A stretch of DNA of 64,000 nucleotides from Brachionus rotundiformis (taxonomy: Eukaryota; Rotifera; Eurotatoria; Ploima; Brachionidae). Positions within the stretch are counted from its first letter, which is position 1. Each line of letters opens with the position of its first letter. The position numbers were made by a program, and so were the translations under genes. Under the pieces are notes generated by a model. That model was not told the origin of the DNA. It did not search any database and saw only the letters and a program-made list of their open reading frames with translations. The DNA is taken from NCBI GenBank assembly GCA_016802295.1, contig JAESIW010000138.1, positions 3,994,369 to 4,058,368 of the forward strand, written 5' to 3'. Of this stretch, positions 25,266 to 37,440 are shown in pieces.

Positions 25266-28200
25266 CCTTTATCTTATTTTTATTTGGGTTTTTATAATCT
25301 GTGACTAAATCTAAATAAATTTATAAATTTTTGATAAGAGTTGTTTATTGTCTTTAGTAAAGATAATCTCCTCTAGAATGACACAAGGCTGATATATTGA
25401 AATTTTTAAAAATTAATAACTTAAAAAAAAACAAATATTCGTGTGGCTGAATATTTGCTACTTGTTTAGGTAGAGCTTTAATAATATAGATCTTCTTTAT
25501 ACTTGTTTGCTCTGCTAATAAGCTAATAATGAGCTTTTGAGATTTTGATGAGCGTGTGAGCTTAAATCAAAATTCAGTTAAATAACATACAAAAATCGAA
25601 TATAATCAATCTAGTTGTGCACTGACTAAATTAATTTAGAAACATTCAACTAATAAATAGAGAGAATGAGAATAAATAAAACAGAGCCACTCCTACGCAA
25701 GGCCAAGCCAATCGTACTAGTCTACAGAGACTAAACCAATCAAAACAATGAAAGAGGATACTTAGAAATTAATTAATAAAAACCTCATAAAAAAGTACTT
25801 GTTTTTGTTGTAAATGTCAATAAAACAGGGCCTAGTATCTGATTGATAATAAAGATGATCCGGTATTGAACCGTGTGATAGCTGGAATCTTTGTTATTTG
25901 CTAAAAAAAAGTAAAATTATTAGCGCGTATGATTTATCTTATCAATAACAATAACCCTAAGGCTTTTGGCATACTGGAGTGCATGAACTAAAAATAGTCG
26001 GTCTTTTTACTTGCAAAGGTGTTCGTACAGAATAATAATCGTTTGTTATTCTAATTAATTTTGCTTTAAAGTTATTTAAAACGGGTAATAAATCAAATTC
26101 AAGTGGATTAATATGTCCTTTGTTTAATCGATAAAATTTATTGATTTCACTTGATGCTTTGTTTACTCTTTATTTACATAAAACCAATAAATCGGAATGA
26201 TATTTCAAACTTTTTTGTGTTCTTCAATTTTACGCTTATTTAAAAACTCTCATCCTAAATGTCTCATTTACCTGATATGTTTTAACAGCTAAATGCAAAA
26301 AACCATAAAGCTAATATTAGCATTTATGTAGAATAAATGTGCATGGACATGTTCTCCCAGCTTATATAACCCGTCATGTATTCGCCAAAAACTAAAGCTG
26401 AAAATTAAATGATTGATGAGAATCAATCACGCTTTTTCATGTGCCGACGCGTCCTATAGGGCGTTGGTTAAGAAAATAAAGCTGATTATGAGAACCCTGT
26501 AAAGTAAAAATAAAAGCGACCTTAATTAAAATATTTATCTAATTTAACAATTTTCTCATTATTCTAGTCGGTTAATTTAAATAAGATATAAAGAAGTATT
26601 GAAGCCTTACAAATCGTGATTTATGAACTAAAATTAGGATTTTATATGGACGTTTCAACTGAATGGTGTTGATTCAATTGCATAAACACACTACGTGAGG
26701 CAATTTTTTCCTTGTTGGATTTTTGTTAACTAGACAATACCTGAAGAGCGTTAAAATTTACTTGAATATACAACTTTTATGCAACCATGTTAAAATTGAA
26801 TAAAGATAAATATTTGTTTTTCTAAGCCAATTTTAGCACATTGGAAAACAAGCTCTTTGTTTCATAGGGTAAATAAGATACTTAAATATATTTAATAATG
26901 ACAGCTGATGATTTATAGCAATTCGTAAGTCTTTTCTAGTTTAATATTTGGCTATTTTATCAGCGACATAAACTGGCTCAGATAGCTAGCTACCTTTTCA
27001 TCGCCCGAACCTGCTCGCTTGAAAGCCTAAATTGATCTATTGAACATTCTTTGCTAAAATAAATAATTTTAACTACTTTAAACATATTTAATTAATTTAA
27101 TATTTATTTTTATCAACCTGAAATTGTATCAATAAAAGACGAGAAAATAAAATTATATGATTTCTTGCTTTTGGTGATAAAGTGGTCCAAATAAAATATT
27201 AGTACACTAATTGTACTTGATAAACTCATAAAATCTTGAATCTATACACTTAATTAAATTAATAAACTAATTTGTTATTGACTTTTTAAATTTTGAACAT
27301 TAAACTATCTTTTGATAAAAAATGATAAAAAATTTTAAAAAATTCAAAAAATCAAAATTATGACAAAATTAATTTATAAAGAGCCTACACAAGCAAACTT
27401 AAAACTAGAAGTACAAATAAATTATATAAATTATAATTTTGTTTAAAAAAATTTATCAATTGGTAAGATGATTTAAATTAATAAATTTCTAATTAATTTA
27501 AATAACCAATGTCTCAATTTTTTGCTATTAAATATTTTAAACCTTGACAACTTTAAGAGAGTATTTTTAACCATTTTGTTTTGATTCTAATTAATAAGAG
27601 AATTAACTTAGTCGTATGGTTTATGACAAAAGCTGAAACGTTGCTCATAAATTAAAGATAAAATATCTTGATAGTTTAAAAATATTTTTTGTTTCGTTTT
27701 TAGGATAAAGATACTCTCAAATCTAAATCTAATATTCGAACCATGTCTAAAACAATTAATTCATATATTTTCTGGCTGTTTGTTTTATAAACAAAAATTA
27801 CTTGTACAATAATTTATATAATATTAAATTTAAAGTAAATATACTTTGTACGCAAAAGTTTTCTAAAATATAATTATTCAATATCTTTAAATTTATTACG
27901 AGGCCAGATTTCAGAAATTAATAAATATTAAAATATACAATTAAAATTTTGTTTTATTAAATTTTTAAAAATACCGGAAATGATTTAAAAAAATAAATTT
28001 ATCTTTTCTTGATGAGAAACAATTTAAAATATATTTGATAATGGTCTAGACAAAGATTTTTTAAAATAACTCATTTAACTGTAACAGCCACTATCTTGAT
28101 CTTAAAAAGTAAATAAAACAAGTCCAATTAAGATCTTATCTGAGTGCATACTTTAGTCATAGAAAGGATACTAAGACTTCAAAGAAAAAACGACCAGTTT

Positions 28201-31200
28201 AAATAGTCACTAAACTATGTCATCTTAACATTCCAATAGACAGGCATTACATCACTATCTTAGCTTTATCTAAAAGAGATAATTTATGATTAAAATATCT
28301 AATTTTAAAATACTTGAGTTAATATATATTGTACATCACCAAGAAAAAAAATAGATAAAAATCAATTTTTTTATTTTTATTTCAAAAGGATATTTACTTG
28401 ATTTTTAAGATAAAATATTTCGAATGAGCATATTTTTTCAATTATTTTCATTGAATTACTTAGCTTACTCGCGGTGGAATTTTGCCCAGAGAAATTTATA
28501 TTCGCTTCGGTAAAATGAAAAATTGGCATAAAAATACGAGTTATATAAACAGCCCGAAAATTCAGCTTGGCATTTAGAGTTGGCATTTCTTGGGCATGTT
28601 ATGTCTACAGTCAAAACTTGTTTAAAAATAGTTATCTACTCTTTATCTCAAGCAATCAATCAAGACACTGCTCCGGTTTTATGACAAAACAGTTTAGCGG
28701 ACACCGGAGCAGGCCTAATCTCCAAAACTACTCAAACTATTTAATTTGCATAGGCCGAAAGTTTTAAGCCAAACCAAAATTTAAAATTTAGCATTTTGGA
28801 AACAAATAATTAACCCATATTCCAATGTCGCTTGAATTAAACTCAATAGATCCATTGGAGCTAAATGAAACACCGCTTCATTTAATGCCCTTTATATTTT
28901 AGAATTGAATCAACGGGCTATCGCCGCCGAATCGCTGGTATGAATAAATAATTTAGACATACCAAAGGTTTATTTATTTATTAGTTTAGAAAACAAGCTA
29001 AACTGGTGGACGTACAAAGCCGGCTACCGTGCAGGCGTTTTATCTTTCCATTAGCACCATGTTTAAGGACACTAAATAAATAAACATTTTGGAAATCTTT
29101 CAATTTAATTTAATTAATTCGGATTTTCATTAAGTCCATTTTTGTTATTTGAATAAAATTCTAATATACAAATTAAAGAAAAAATAATAATAAAATTTAA
29201 AGGCATTGTTTTGAATAAATCTTGTAAATAAAATTTAATTAATTTGAAAAATATTTATTAATATCTTAATTAATAAAATGTTTTCTATCTAAAAACAGAG
29301 TAAGTTTATCCAAAATTGCAAAATTCTTTGGGGATTTGTTAATTAAATGTGTAAGATTATGAGGTTTATCTTAGAATAATAAAAACCCAATTTAAATTCA
29401 TCGAAGATAAAATCAAACCTTTTGAAATCATTTGTTCGACTAATACCACAACTAGGATACAAATTTGAGAAAATTTTGAGCAAAATTAATTTAAAAAATT
29501 TAATTAAAAAAAATAAATAAAATTCAGATTAAATCAAACTAAGCCGCTTAATACCAATATTATCTAAAAATTTTTCAAATTAGAAAAACTTTATTTTGTT
29601 ATTTAGATTAAATAATGGACATTCTTTGACAAATCTTAACCTTTTTTGTTTATTAAATTATGACTTAATCATTTACAAATTTATTTAATCTGTTTGGTAA
29701 GAAGAGTTTTTGTGGTCAAACAGAATCATTAAGATTTTTTCTACGTCTGTTTAACAGTTAATCACTACTTTGATTAATTTAAAAATAAAGATAAAGATAA
29801 AATTTATTATTTTGAGAAATTGAAAAAAATTTAAATTATTTTTTAGCCAAGGTCGGAAAATTTATAGTAAGTAAAAAAAATTGAAAATTTAATTCAGTTT
29901 AAATAACAGATACCCCCTGAGTAAACGCTAATTGACAAAGGTTTTATCTTGCATTCAGACACACGTTGTCTTAATTAAACATTTTCGGAAGGAGTTAATT
30001 TAAGCGATCAAATTTTTTTATTATAAAAATTGATTATTAAATTCTAAAAGCACTTGTAAAGGATACGGATATTGAAATTTAAAACAAAATCGTCTGCCTG
30101 ATTCAATTTGGTTAATTTCATCTCAACCGGCTCGGACAAGAATAGCCTTAGAAATGTGTCTTTATGATTAATTAAGTGCTAAAATTAACACTGAATGATA
30201 ATAGAAAATTTGAAATAAATTCAACCAGACCGAATATTATTTCAAAATAATTGAAATCATCATTATTCTAAAGCTAATTATATCCGATTTGTAATTAATC
30301 TTAATTAAAAAAAATAGATAAATTTCAACTTTGTATCTCAAGTAGTTTTTCCTAAAGATTCGGTCGTCCGCGTCGATTCTCTTCAACACATTTTTTTTTC
30401 TACAGGCATCTTAAATTTAAATAGAGAATAAATTTATTCCAAGTGTTTTTACGCTCTTTTGGGATCAGATAAGAAATCAATAAATCGATTTTATGGCAAA
30501 AATTCAACACATTATAAACATTAAATTTAAAATGTGTCAAACATTTAAGTCACTTTACTTTATTAATTTTAAATGATCCCACTGCGTACACTCTTATGAA
30601 TAAAATTTTAAAATAATTTTTATCTCTAAATGCAGATTAATAAAATAATATTAAATTTTAAACTTATTTTTTCAAATCAACAATTCAAAATATTGTACTT
30701 AATTTCTTCAATAAAGCTTAATTAGTTTACATGTTTGATAATAAAATTAAAAAAATCAATTTTGATTTTCAACAAAAATTTTTAAGATGAATTTTGGTCA
30801 AATTTGGCTCAATCAATGTAAATTTTAATTTTTTGATATTAATACATATAATAATTTATTATATTTTAATAAGGAACATTAAAAAGAAATTGAAATAAAA
30901 GTAAACTAAAATTGAGTTTTATATAAATATATTTAAGATTTTAGTTGATTAAAAAATTAAATTAATCAACAATTGAGATAATTTTATAATTACTTATTAA
31001 TATTTTTTATTTTTCCATTATCTGAAATGAAAATAAATAAAATAATCAATTTATGGATATAAAAATATTTTTCAAATCCTAATAATAATTTTTGATCAAA
31101 TTTAAAAATAAAAAATACTGAACAAGTTATTTAAAGATCGTTAAAAAAACCGGTGCCGTAAATTTCTTTATATCTTAATAATTAAACCTTAAGATTGTTA

Positions 31201-31439
31201 GACTTTATAATTTCGCAAAATTGCAATTGTAAATTTGTACTGCTCTTTTGTCTTGCTGTTACCAAATGAATCTGAATGGTAATCAAACCATTATTTTTAT
31301 TTTTTAAAAACTTTAGAAAATTGAACTTTCAAATCGATTCTGAATTTATGGTCTTTTGAAAAGTACAAAATTTCTATTTTTTAATATTTAATATCCAGTA
31401 ATTAACCACAGTAAACATTGATAGTAGATCATTAGATTA
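25266..31439. other. Long gene-free region upstream of the cadherin gene
   Basis: About 6.2 kb. Patches at 25660-29100 are less AT-extreme than typical intergenic sequence here but carry no credible coding exon. Short frames open on both strands at 28377-28767 are not convincing. The region could hold cis-regulatory sequence of the cadherin gene. No RNA gene was recognised. Confidence 0.5.
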
Positions 31440-32180
31440 AAGGATAAACCAGGGGGCATCCTAACCACTGAGATAGAGCAAGAACAAATAATTCTGGGAG
31501 GAATTAGAGGTTCTTTGGATGCAATACTTAGAGAAGAACAAGAGGATCCATTGACTAGATATTTGCACTCAGGAATATCATAGAATAAAGCCTGGAATGG
31601 AAAAACCTGTTCTAAACTTTATACTTCAAGAAGACCTTTGATAGTATACACAGAGAAACCCTTTAGGCCATTCTGAGAACTCATGGTATACCACAGAAGA
31701 TAGTAAACATGACAAAACTCTTTTAAGATAATTTCAAGTGTAGCTTAATTTTGGAAAAAGGACAACCTGAAAGCTTAAAAGTGTCGACAGGAGTTAACAA
31801 CAAAGCTTGAAGATGTAGACTTTGCAGATGATTTGGTGCAAATAACAAAAAGAGAATTTGGTGAACAACGCTTGACCAACTTGACCAATTTTTACTCGAA
31901 ATAAATCTGACCAAAACGAAAGTCATCAAAAGATCAAAAGACTGGGATAGCTTACACATGTACAAAGAATGAAAAGAATACTAATACCAAACAGGATGAA
32001 TGGACTTCGCAAAGGCGAGGAAAGATAGGCCGACAAGAAATAACATGGAGGTCAACAATGATTAAAGAGCTCACAGAAATGGGAATGACACGTGAAAAAG
32101 AAACGATGAAGGCAGAGTATCGACTCGAGAAGAAACCAAAAATGATCTTATGCTCCACAAGGATAGTATAAGGAAAAACG
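31440..32180 (+). mobile_element. Degenerate LINE (non-LTR retrotransposon), reverse transcriptase 3' part
   Basis: Broken fragments in several frames read as the latter half of a LINE reverse transcriptase. These are FDSIHRETL, ILRTHGIPQKIVNMTKLF, then DVDFADDLV (the FADD catalytic box), LDQF..LEINLTKTKV, and a tail GRQEITWRSTMIKELTEMG ending in an ILCSTR-like terminus. The GRPR-TWRR-type tail is typical of the C-terminus of several animal LINE clades. Multiple stops and frame changes show that it is dead. The 3' end shares TATGCTCCACAAG with the SINE at 56005-56235. Confidence 0.8.
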
Positions 32181-32651
32181 AAAAAAAAACACACTGATAA
32201 TAAAAACATAATTTTTATAATATTTAAAATAAAGAAGCCTAAAAAAATCAAAATAGATAACAGATATGTAACTAATTTATTAAAAATAATCGTTATAATA
32301 TAAGTATGTTTATATCTTTGTATAAAAATCTTTATTAAAATATTTATAAAAAATGTCTGTTAGATAATTTTTTTTCAAATCTCTTGGTAAATTATTTTTT
32401 AACAGGTTGTTAATGAAATTTAAACAAAAATATAGTTTATTATTCAAACTTTAAAAAGTCTTATATTTGCAACGAAATAAAGCTTTTTTCCAAATTAAAA
32501 TTTTAATTTAAAATTGGATGCTTTTTTTATCGCAACCTGAATGCTAATATTATTATACTATTACACACATGCTTGGAATATACTAAATTTGAAATCTTAC
32601 CAAAAAAAAATTCAAAAATAAAAAAATTTAAATAAAATTTAGAACTAAAGA

Positions 32652-33584
32652 ATGGCAACACCAGCATTCGGTCAACCTGAAAATGAATCGCCAGTCATTG
32701 ATCCAACTCTGTTGAGTCGGAATCCGGGAACTTTCGAAGATTTACACAAAAAAACCAAAGATTTATATCCGATTATATTCGAGGGATTCAAATTTACTTT
32801 GAACAAAGTTTTAAGTACTCATTTTCAAATAAACCATAACATTGTTATGAGCTCGGTTGTGCCATCCGGTTATAAGTTCGGCGCAACCTATGTTGGACTT
32901 AATCAATTATCCGCAAGCGAAGTTTATCCCATAGTTCTCGGCGACATGGACTCAAATGGCAACTTAAACACAAACATAATTCATCAATTTCACCCAAAAG
33001 TACGGACAAGGATTGTGGCTCAAATAGCCGACGGAGTTCTTGCCGGATACCAAATGACCAACGACTATAAAGGAGATAATTACACAGCTTCTGTAACAGC
33101 TGTTAATACAGACATAATACAAAATTCAGGTGTTGTAATAGGCCATTATTTGCAGAGAGTAAGCAAAAATTTAGATCTTGGATGTGAGTTATTGGTTCAG
33201 TATGGTCGTAATGTGCCTAATAATAGGATGGCCTTATACTCTGTCGGCTGGAGATACTTTGGAAATATGTGGCAATTTTCCGGAGTGGTAAATCCCCTTG
33301 GATCTCTTCATTTGTGCTATTATCACCAATCGAAATCACCTATTCAGTTCGGAGTTGAACTTGAGACAAATTTGAGAACAATGGATAGCACTAGTTCATT
33401 CAGTTATCAAGTAGATTTGAACAAAGCAAACATGACCTTCAAGGGTATGGTAGATTCGAATTGGACAACAGGCGCTGTGCTAGAAAAAAGACTCCTACCT
33501 TTACCGTTCACATTTGTTTTAAGTGGATTCTTAAATCATGTCAAAGCAAGCTATAAGTTTGGCATTGGATTCACAATTGGTTAA
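32652..33584 (+). CDS. TOMM40: TOM40, mitochondrial outer-membrane import channel
   Basis: An intronless 310-aa frame with ATG at 32652. TOM40 is the beta-barrel pore through which nearly all nuclear-encoded precursors enter mitochondria. Conserved Tom40 blocks are visible: FEDLHKKTKDLYPIIFEGFK near residue 30, HFQINHN, YKFGATYVG ~80, GDMDSNGNLNTNIIHQ ~100-115, and GVVIGHYLQRVSKNLDLG ~160-180. The barrel ends with KASYKFGIGFTIG, a typical beta-signal with alternating polar and hydrophobic residues. The N-terminal extension before the barrel is short. TTTTAG lies 10 bp upstream of the ATG, and a polyadenylation signal follows 70 bp after the stop. The lack of introns stands out beside the intron-rich neighbours. 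Confidence 0.95.
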   Translation: MATPAFGQPENESPVIDPTLLSRNPGTFEDLHKKTKDLYPIIFEGFKFTLNKVLSTHFQINHNIVMSSVVPSGYKFGATYVGLNQLSASEVYPIVLGDMDSNGNLNTNIIHQFHPKVRTRIVAQIADGVLAGYQMTNDYKGDNYTASVTAVNTDIIQNSGVVIGHYLQRVSKNLDLGCELLVQYGRNVPNNRMALYSVGWRYFGNMWQFSGVVNPLGSLHLCYYHQSKSPIQFGVELETNLRTMDSTSSFSYQVDLNKANMTFKGMVDSNWTTGAVLEKRLLPLPFTFVLSGFLNHVKASYKFGIGFTIG

Positions 33585-33653
33585 ATTAAAATTTAAACCG
33601 AATTTTATTTGACCAAATTAGATATGTACACCATATTTTTAATTAATAATGAA

Positions 33654-33659
33654 AATAAA
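33654..33659 (+). terminator. Polyadenylation signal of TOM40
   Basis: AATAAA about 70 bp downstream of the TOM40 stop, followed by a T-run. Confidence 0.55.
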
Positions 33660-34439
33660 GTATTAAAAATACTTTTTTTTTTATTTATAGTTTTTATTTT
33701 TGACACTATACACTCTTTGGAAAGAAATTTGAATAATATAATTTATAGTACTGTCTCTACAAGAATCATAGGTCAGATAAATATATAAAGTTATATTTAT
33801 CGGAAAGAATAATTATTCATTATCATTCATATTCAATAGTGACCTAAATAGTCTAATATGAATACGGAACTTGGTAATACTGCTTCAGAATTACTCCTAA
33901 TTTCGACTACTGGAAGTATTTAGTTTGGTTGATATGAGCGATTCATGGTCTTCACTGGTAACTCGTTCTTTTGCAGGAATCTAGTCTATCTAATTATCTT
34001 GGAATTTAAATTATTGTATGGTACAAAAAGTGGTACCATATTTCCTCAAATAGAATTAACTTGCTTGTATTTCAATCAAAATTATCCTTCGTTTAAATTA
34101 TCTTTTTAATAAAAATGGGTATTGTTTTAAAGAAAAGTAATGAATTATGTCTAGTGCATTTTTCTTGTCTCTAATAAAAGAGAAAGATAGCCAACTTTTT
34201 ATTTCATTTGAGTGACTATTATGCAATGAAAAGTTTGTATATTTGATGAAATTTTATTTAAAATAATTTTAGCTTAACTTGAATAAATTTTAGTAAAAAA
34301 ATTATAAGAAAATTTTAATGTCAAAATTATCATTATTTATATAATTTCTTAAATCAAAGGGAAAAGAAATAAAACTAAATAATTTAAACATTTTGTAATA
34401 GTAGTAGTAAATAATAATGCGACCCTATTGGGTTAAGCT

Positions 34440-35175
34440 TCTTGGAAGCTATGGCAGTAAATTAGACTGTTTCTTGAGCCATCTGTCCAGATAAGTTAAT
34501 GATTGATTCGGAATTGACGATGTACTGAGGTAGACTATTCCAGAAATTAACTACTCAATTCGTTAAAAAATGATATCGTTGCATGAAACTTTTCACATCT
34601 TCTCTAACTATACAATTTTCATGTCTTCTTAAGCTATACGACTGATTTCGAGAATAAGTTATACCATTTTCAAAATTGATAATTTCACACCTTTAAATAA
34701 TTTTAAAAAGTTGGTTTAAGTCTCCTTTCATCCTTCTAATTTTGAGATTAGTTAAATTTAGCATTTCAAGTCTTTTCGAGTAGTCAAATTTTCGAAGTGA
34801 AGGGATTATTTGTTACTCTTCTTTGTCCTTTTTCAATTTAAAAGATGTTTTTTTTTAAAAAATGGACACCATGAACTAGTGACAAACTCTAAATGAGGTC
34901 TAACCAGTGCTGTATAGAGCATTCTCAATGTTTCAGTGTTTAAATTCCTGAAACTTTTTCTAACCATACCCAAAATACGATTTCCACGACTCGTGCAATA
35001 TTTTATTCGGTTAGTCCACCTCAAGTCTCTTTGAATATAAATACCTAAATATTTTGTCAAGAATTGTTTTAGATAAATTCTTTGTACTGTTTGTATATGC
35101 TAAAAATGGTATAGTTAAACAAAAGATTTTTTTTTGAATCAAGATGCATTACATTGCATTTTTCGATAATTAAAT
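34440..35175 (-). mobile_element. Degenerate LINE reverse transcriptase fragment
   Basis: The minus strand reads TKYLGIYIQRDLRWTNRIKY, then ILGMVRKSFRNLNTE, LYTALVRPHLEFVTSSWCP and, in shifted frames, SKRLEMLNLTNLKIRRMKGD. This is the characteristic region after the catalytic box of Jockey/CR1-like LINEs (DLGV, LVRPHLEYA and RR-GDL blocks). Frameshifts and stops show it is dead. It is a different subfamily from the 31440-32180 fragment, whose tail is of another type, but similar to those at 52600-53445 and 61350-62160. Confidence 0.75.
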
Positions 35176-35734
35176 CCAAAGACCAAGTAAGAAAATAAAA
35201 AAATATGGTGTGTGTTGGACTTACAAAATCTGATTTTACAAGAACTCTCGTATCCTGATTTTCTCTTTTCGATTATTCCTAATATTTTAACTCTCTGATA
35301 ATTAAAATAAAACGGATGCAGTACGTTTAAAAGTTATTAAAAAAATTTTTACACTTTTTATATTATATTCCTTCAGTTTTTTATAGATTAGCCTCTTTAA
35401 TTTATTAACCTCATATAATAGCATTGTGAATTTTGGAACAACAAAGAAAAAAAAAGTCTGAACAGGTTCAAGACTCACAATGTCAATTTAATGCTAAAAT
35501 ATAAGATAATAGTTGAGCAAAAAATTAAAATATGATATATATTTCAAATGTAATTGAAACTAAAAATGTTTTCAATCCCCTAATAAATAAAATCAATCAT
35601 TAAAAAAAATAAAATTTATTATAAAATTAAACTTATTAAATTAAGCATCAAATTAAATCAAATAATTAATTATGCTAAGGTTTATTAGGGATAAATTTAT
35701 CAATAAGCAATTAACAAAATATTTTATCCAGTTA

Positions 35735-36513
35735 TCATTTTTTCAAACCAAAAACTAGTCCACATACGATACCAATAGTCAGAACACAAGTAATGAATAA
35801 AATAACAATAATGCATAGACGCTTATTTTTAAAGAATAGTTTCTTAATTTTGGAATTTTTTTCTTTGGAAATAGTTTTGCCAGGTTTATTGTTTACTTGT
35901 TGAAGTTGTTCATCTTTAGGTAAATCTATTTTATCTTGGTCAAATTCAGTTATTTGTTGTAAAAACTCATCAGATTCATTGTGAACATTATATCTTCCTA
36001 GATTCACATCCAAGTGCTCGATTTCCTCTTTAAGGGTTTTAATAGACTCAAAATTGTGAATGCTTTCATCTACGATTTCCTTAATTGGTGCCAATTGATC
36101 TGAAGTCTCATCAAGTATTGTCACTTCATCTGCACTTAGTTCATCCAGCTGATCAAACTCTAGGTTCACTAAACACTCTGATTCATCAGCAAAATGTGCT
36201 AGTAATATATTCAACTTTTTTATTAAGATCTCAAAATAGGCTACACTAGATAAAGTAAAGCAAATTAGTCTATCTGTTTGGTGGCGATCTGTCTGCCTTC
36301 AGAAAAATCAAAAAAATAAATCAAAATTAAAAATTAAAAAAATTACTTTTTGATTGCTTGGCCAATGGCATCTTTTTGTAAATGAATATTTTTGAATAAC
36401 TTTGACTCAATTTTTTTTATCTTTTGACGAAGCTTGGTACCATCTAAAGCTGTACCAATAAAAAATATGTAATGTCTAAAACGATTTAAATCTTTTCCGC
36501 ATTCGAATAAAAT
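35735..36513 (-). CDS. Tail-anchored syntaxin-like / R7-RGS-binding-protein-like membrane protein (5' end unresolved)
   Basis: Two joined exons, 36513-36347 and 36296-35735, have a 50-bp intron (phase 2) and give about 243 residues. A further 5' exon is expected because no in-frame ATG begins the first exon. The N-terminal half contains FIGTALDGTKLRQKIKKIES and FKNIHLQKDAIGQAI. This resembles the IGT-D-LR-L-K helix block shared by endosomal syntaxins and the RGS7/RGS9-binding proteins. The middle is acidic. The protein ends in a single hydrophobic span (RLCIIVILFITCVLTIGIV) just inside the C-terminus, so it should be tail-anchored with its bulk in the cytosol. No clear SNARE motif with the central Gln is visible, which favours the RGS-binding-protein side. 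Function remains uncertain. Confidence 0.6.
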
Positions 36514-36639
36514 CTTGAAATAAGAAAGATAAAAATTGGGTACAATAAGTTCCTTTATTGTTAATTAAAACGCCTGGTGATTAAAATTTTAAACATTTTA
36601 AATAAATAAGAGTTTTTTCTCTACAAAAAGATATTTGGA

Positions 36640-37440
36640 ATGTGATAAACGGCCCTGTGTACCAAGCGGTCTCAGAAATTTAATGGCTGAAACATCTCTC
36701 GTACACAAAAATCGATTGTTGGCTTTCTTTAACATGCCTGTGCACCCAAAGTCCAGGTTACATTTTCAGTTATGGGGGGTAAATTCTATCAATTTACCAG
36801 GATGCCATTTGGCTTTTCTATAGCCCCATATGCTCAGCAAATTAGACCGTGTCCTTTAGTATATCTAAAAATCCTTTACCAATTATACTTGTAGACACCT
36901 GGACGACCTGCTCATAGCGCATAAGAACAAAGAAAAGCTCCTATCCTTTGTCCAGACCAGATAGGCAAATTTAAAAGAGGATGATGGGTACTAAATGTTA
37001 AAAATTCCATTTTAAATGCGGTTAAGAGGATTTCTTGGAACAGACTGGTACGATTTAGGGATATCTAGTACAACAGAGGCAACTTAGTTCGTTAGGAATA
37101 TGACTGAGGCGCTTTTAACATCAGATCCCAAGGCTACTGCAAAGAGCTAAAGGATATCTTAACTATTACACCTCTTTTGCAGGTAAGGAAGCGATATGAA
37201 AATTTAGATAGACAGGTTCCATTTCTTCACTACTAAAGGGACCCAGAAGAAATCTGGTTTACGGATGCTTCCTTCCACTGGAAGTCTGGAAAAGAAGTCT
37301 CACTTACAGTCCAACGGAAAGCATCTTAATTAAGCAGCGGTATCGTTAATTCCCTTATAGGGTTCTCAAGCCCAAATCTACAATCAATGCACATGTTCTT
37401 CTAGCTCGTCGTCTTGGTCAACTGGTGCAGTTGTAATTAG
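36640..37440 (+). mobile_element. Degenerate DIRS- or Ty3/gypsy-like retroelement (RT-RNase H remnant)
   Basis: Fragments in more than one frame match reverse transcriptase blocks in order: LAFFNMPVHPKSRLHFQ (about 36710-36760), KFYQFTRMPFGFSIAPYAQQ (about 36780-36840) and HLDDLLIAHKNKEKLL (about 36896-36945, the -DD- catalytic box). FTDASFHWKSG at about 37258 resembles the start of RNase H. The order and the PFG...AP and LDDLLI forms fit DIRS-like or gypsy-like elements, not LINEs. Several stops and frameshifts interrupt it. No terminal repeats were found by eye. Confidence 0.65.

Noticed and set aside
25845..25895. Possible tRNA on the minus strand because of GGTTCAATACC
   Set aside because: No box A at the right distance and no stems.
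28377..28767. Overlapping short open frames on opposite strands upstream of the cadherin gene
   Set aside because: No domain, no splice partner, and composition explained by a locally less AT-rich patch.
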